Shown here piece by piece: positions 61,279 through 64,000 of a DNA stretch of 64,000 bases. This stretch comes from Yoonia rosea. GTDB taxonomy: Bacteria > Pseudomonadota > Alphaproteobacteria > Rhodobacterales > Rhodobacteraceae. Numbering within the stretch: the first letter of the stretch is position 1; each line of letters begins with the position of its first letter. A program made the translations under genes and the position numbers. Where the stretch lies: assembly GCF_900156505.1 (NCBI RefSeq), contig NZ_FTPR01000002.1, forward strand, positions 496,001-560,000, read 5' to 3'. The notes beneath the pieces are model-generated. The model was given only the letters and a program-made list of their open reading frames with translations, did not search any database and was not told the DNA's origin.

Positions 61279-63201
61279 ATGACCATCCGTCCTCAAACAC
61301 CCTTCCTCGATAGCGTCTCGGGTCCTGCCGACATTCGTCGCATGAACGACACCGCGATCGCCAATTTGGCTGATGATGTCCGCGCCGAGGTGATCTCGGC
61401 GGTATCGGAAACAGGCGGACACCTGGGCTCGTCGCTGGGCGTTGTCGAATTGACCGTGGCCATCCACGCTGTCTTTGACACCCCGCGCGACAAGCTGATC
61501 TTTGATGTCGGACACCAGTGTTACCCCCATAAAGTGATCACAGGCCGCCGTGACCGGATCCGCACCCTTCGCCAAGAGGGCGGTTTGTCGGGTTTCACCA
61601 AACGTGCCGAGAGCGATTATGATCCTTTCGGTGCGGCGCATTCCAGCACCTCGATCTCTGCCGCGCTTGGTTTCACGGTCGGGCGCGATATGGGGATGCC
61701 AACAGGCGATGCAATTGCCGTGATCGGTGACGGGTCGATCAGTGCGGGCATGGCCTATGAAGCGATGAATAACGCCGGCTCTGAAGGCCGTCGCTTGTTT
61801 GTGATCCTCAACGATAACGAGATGTCGATCGCCCCGCCTGTGGGTGCCATGTCCAAATATTTGTCCGGTCTCTATGCCTCGCCCGTGGGCGAGTTGCACA
61901 AAATGGCCGAAGGGTTCGAGGCCGCCTTGCCCGGCCCGCTGCGTGACCACGCCCGCCGTGCGCGCCATCTGGTCACAGGGATGCAGACCGGTGGGTCCGG
62001 CACCTTGTTCGAAGAACTTGGGTTTTCCTATGTCGGCCCGATTGACGGCCATGATATGCGCCAGCTTCTGCCGGTGCTGCGCGCTGCGCGCACCCGTGCA
62101 ACTGGGCCTGTGCTGATCCATGTATGCACCAAGAAAGGCAAGGGCTATGCCCCCGCCGAAACCAGTGCAGACCGCGGGCATGGCGTATCGAAATTCGATG
62201 TGGAGAGTGGTGCGCAGGCGAAATCGCGCCCCAACGCGCCAAGCTATACCAAGGTCTTTGGCACTGCGCTGGCGACCGAAGCACAGATGGACCCTGCTAT
62301 TGTGGCTGTCACCGCTGCGATGCCCTCTGGCACCGGTGTCGATATCATGGGCGCACGGTTCAAGAACCGCGTGTTTGATGTGGGGATCGCCGAACAACAC
62401 GGTGTGACCTTTGCGGCCGGTATGGCGGCAAGTGGGCTCAAACCGTTCTGTGCGATCTATTCGACGTTCCTCCAGCGTGGTTATGATCAGGTGGTGCATG
62501 ATGTGGCCCTGCAAAACCTGCCTGTCCGTTTTGCGATTGACCGTGCAGGACTGGTGGGTGCTGACGGGCCAACCCATGCGGGGGCCTTCGATATCGGGTT
62601 CATGGCCGCATTGCCGAATATGGTGGTAATGGCTGCGGGGGACGAGGTGGAACTGATGCATATGGTCCGGACTGCCGCCGCCTATGATGAGGGCCCGATT
62701 GCGTTCCGTTATCCCCGTGGCGAAGGGGTTGGGATCGAGTTGCCGGAACGTGGTGAGATCATCGAGATCGGCAAGGGACGTATCGTGCAGGAAGGGTCGG
62801 ACGTGGCGATCCTGTGCTTTGGCGCGCATCTGGCCGAATGTCAGAAGGCCGCCGAGAAACTGGCCGCGCAAGGTGTGACGGCAACGATTGCCGATGCGCG
62901 TTTTGCCAAGCCGCTGGACCGCGCGCTGATCCGGCAACTCTTGCGCAACCACAAGGCGCTGATCACGGTCGAACAGGGCGCAAAGGGTGGCTTTGGTGCC
63001 ATGGTCCTGCATGATCTGGCCAATGACGGCTTGCTGGACGGGCGCTGTCAGGTGCGGACAATGACATTGCCGGACCGCTATATTGATCACGCGGCCCCTG
63101 ATGCGATGTATGCGGATGCAGGGCTGACGGCGGTGGATATTGCCGCGACAGCGATGCAGGCAGCAGGGATTGAGGTCAAACGTCAGGGTGTGACGGTCTG
63201 A
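61279..63201 (+). CDS. dxs: 1-deoxy-D-xylulose-5-phosphate synthase (photosynthesis-linked copy)
   Basis: 640 residues from ATG 61279; the frame is open upstream through the hairpin region. The thiamine-diphosphate motif is [60 protein letters not shown] and [15 protein letters not shown] are present. It is very similar to the dxs at 3.3-5.2 kb, but this one follows the puf genes on the same strand. A dxs after pufX is known in Rhodobacter, so it likely supplies extra precursor during pigment synthesis. It is followed by a copy of the intergenic repeat. Confidence 0.96.
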   Translation: MTIRPQTPFLDSVSGPADIRRMNDTAIANLADDVRAEVISAVSETGGHLGSSLGVVELTVAIHAVFDTPRDKLIFDVGHQCYPHKVITGRRDRIRTLRQEGGLSGFTKRAESDYDPFGAAHSSTSISAALGFTVGRDMGMPTGDAIAVIGDGSISAGMAYEAMNNAGSEGRRLFVILNDNEMSIAPPVGAMSKYLSGLYASPVGELHKMAEGFEAALPGPLRDHARRARHLVTGMQTGGSGTLFEELGFSYVGPIDGHDMRQLLPVLRAARTRATGPVLIHVCTKKGKGYAPAETSADRGHGVSKFDVESGAQAKSRPNAPSYTKVFGTALATEAQMDPAIVAVTAAMPSGTGVDIMGARFKNRVFDVGIAEQHGVTFAAGMAASGLKPFCAIYSTFLQRGYDQVVHDVALQNLPVRFAIDRAGLVGADGPTHAGAFDIGFMAALPNMVVMAAGDEVELMHMVRTAAAYDEGPIAFRYPRGEGVGIELPERGEIIEIGKGRIVQEGSDVAILCFGAHLAECQKAAEKLAAQGVTATIADARFAKPLDRALIRQLLRNHKALITVEQGAKGGFGAMVLHDLANDGLLDGRCQVRTMTLPDRYIDHAAPDAMYADAGLTAVDIAATAMQAAGIEVKRQGVTV

Positions 63202-63249
63202 GAGGGCAGGAGCCTCCGGCGGGGATATTTTTGGGCCAGTAATAACAGG
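63200..63249 (+). repeat. Intergenic repeat, copy 3
   Basis: GAGAGGGCAGGAGCCTCCGG, CGGGGATATTTTTGGGCCAG and TAATAACAGGG share the core of the 8462 and 9681 copies (CTCCGGCGGGGATATTT then GGGCCAGTAATAA). It overlaps the dxs stop and abuts the methyltransferase gene. A partial reverse copy (CCGCCGGAGGCATCCTGCCC) lies at about 13260-13280. Confidence 0.85.
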
Positions 63250-63251
63250 GC

Positions 63252-64000
63252 TTAGAGTGTACCCGTCTGGAAGAGCCAGACCTTCAGGCCGCCGTGTGGA
63301 ATGGCGGGGCCTTTGGGTTTGAAAGGCAGGCCCGACGCTTTGGCAAGGCCCGCTTCGCTGGTGACCATGCCGACGCGCCAGCCTGTGAATTCGCGTTTGA
63401 GCGCCTCGCCGAGACCTGCATAGACCCCATAGAGCATGTTCTGGTTGCCGATCCGCCCGCCATAAGGCGGGTTGCAAATGATCAGACCCGGCGGGCCTGC
63501 GGGCCGTTTCATGTCAGCGGCTGAAAGGTTCTGGAAGGTGATGTGATCAGCCACGCCTGCCCGTTCGGCGTTGGCGGTGGCCATGCGGATGGCGCCCGCA
63601 TCACGGTCGCTGCCGTGGAAATGCTGGGTGGGCGCGTGGGTTTCACCCATCCTACGCATGTCTTGCCATGCTGCGTCGTCGTAGGTGGCGAGATGTTGGA
63701 ACGCAAACTCGCGGGTGCGACCGGGGTTGAGGCCCATGGTCATTTCCGCGGCTTCGATCAGAAATGTGCCCGACCCGCACATCGGGTCGACCACGGGTTC
63801 GTTTCCCGTATAGCCACATTCACGCAGCATCAGTGCGGCCAGTGTTTCGCGCATGGGGGCTTTGCCCACCGCCTCTTTATGGCCGCGCTTGTGCAGGCTC
63901 TCGCCAGAGGTATCAACGCTGATTGTGACACGGTTGTCGTCGATGCGGACCTTGAGTGCTACGGGCGCGTCTGCCGCGATAGTCATGCCGTGGCTCTCTT
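63252..64000 (-). CDS. THUMP/RlmL-like 23S rRNA methyltransferase, C-terminal part; 5' end outside window
   Basis: The open frame runs off the right edge, so only the C-terminal 248 residues are visible. Motif I is EPVVDPMCGSGTFLIEAAEMTMG, and motif IV is LIICNPPYGGRIG, an N-P-P-Y catalytic loop of N2-guanine or adenine-type RNA methyltransferases. LHKRGHKEAVGKAPMRETLAALML is the family-specific stretch ahead of the domain, seen in RlmL/YpsC proteins. It is convergent with dxs. The N-terminal THUMP domain, if present, lies outside. Confidence 0.85.
   Translation of the reverse strand, partial: ESHGMTIAADAPVALKVRIDDNRVTISVDTSGESLHKRGHKEAVGKAPMRETLAALMLRECGYTGNEPVVDPMCGSGTFLIEAAEMTMGLNPGRTREFAFQHLATYDDAAWQDMRRMGETHAPTQHFHGSDRDAGAIRMATANAERAGVADHITFQNLSAADMKRPAGPPGLIICNPPYGGRIGNQNMLYGVYAGLGEALKREFTGWRVGMVTSEAGLAKASGLPFKPKGPAIPHGGLKVWLFQTGTL

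Noticed and set aside
61207..63477. A 756-codon minus-strand open frame
   Set aside because: Antisense to the second dxs, with composition and pattern like the shadow frame on the first dxs; no start signal or protein family.

Overview
The window comes from an alphaproteobacterium of the Rhodobacterales, most likely an aerobic anoxygenic phototroph of the Roseobacter group. This is inferred from high GC with tightly packed, ATGA-overlapping operons, a petPR-like regulator pair, an FMN-riboswitch-controlled ribH, a NaChBac-type sodium channel and, above all, part of a photosynthesis gene cluster ending pufQ-pufB-pufA-pufL-pufM-pufX. The presence of pufX, the absence of pufC and a spheroidene-type crtC/crtD/crtF set point to a Rhodobacter-like photosystem (Loktanella/Yoonia-like organisms are plausible; species not determinable here). 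No rRNA, tRNA, CRISPR array, transposase or integrase was seen.

Layout. 0-5.2 kb: petP/petR-type regulators, a histone-deacetylase-family hydrolase, then the isoprenoid operon xseB-ispA-dxs. 5.2-10.5 kb: accessory singletons (DUF2971-like protein, sodium channel, membrane proteins, an epimerase, a coiled-coil membrane protein flanked by 56-bp direct repeats, a class II aldolase). 10.5-13.2 kb: a sugar-acid dehydratase and a galactose-dehydrogenase-like oxidoreductase. 13.4-24.9 kb: a near-complete reductive pyrimidine catabolism locus: preT-preA, a RutR-type repressor with a perfect RutR operator, carbamoyl-beta-alanine amidase, dihydropyrimidinase and an NMT1/THI5-type ABC importer, with two small uncharacterised membrane proteins built into the operon.

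25-36.7 kb: a Tat-exported protein with a ferric-reductase-like membrane partner, an FAD oxidoreductase, and a peptide-uptake region (oligopeptide ABC importer, M20 and P1 peptidases, GNAT, SDR) interrupted by an opposite-strand FMN riboswitch plus ribH. 36.8-40.1 kb: a gtrB-gtrA-GT-C cassette, probably for lipid-linked sugar decoration of the envelope. 40.2-46.5 kb: a lone hydantoinase-A-type ATPase and a ynjF-ynjB-ynjC-ynjD cluster. 46.5-48.4 kb: two methyltransferases.

48.4-63.2 kb: photosynthesis genes. crtC-crtD run left and crtE-crtF-bchC-bchX-(48-aa ORF)-bchY-bchZ-pufQBALMX-dxs run right. Tandem TGT-N12-ACA boxes (PpsR/CrtJ type) lie between crtD and crtE, with another before bchC. crtA, crtI, crtB and the remaining bch genes are absent next to crtC, so the cluster is split. 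A second dxs follows pufX and a stem-loop region, presumably supplying isoprenoid precursor for carotenoid and phytyl chains. The window ends inside a THUMP/RlmL-like RNA methyltransferase on the minus strand.
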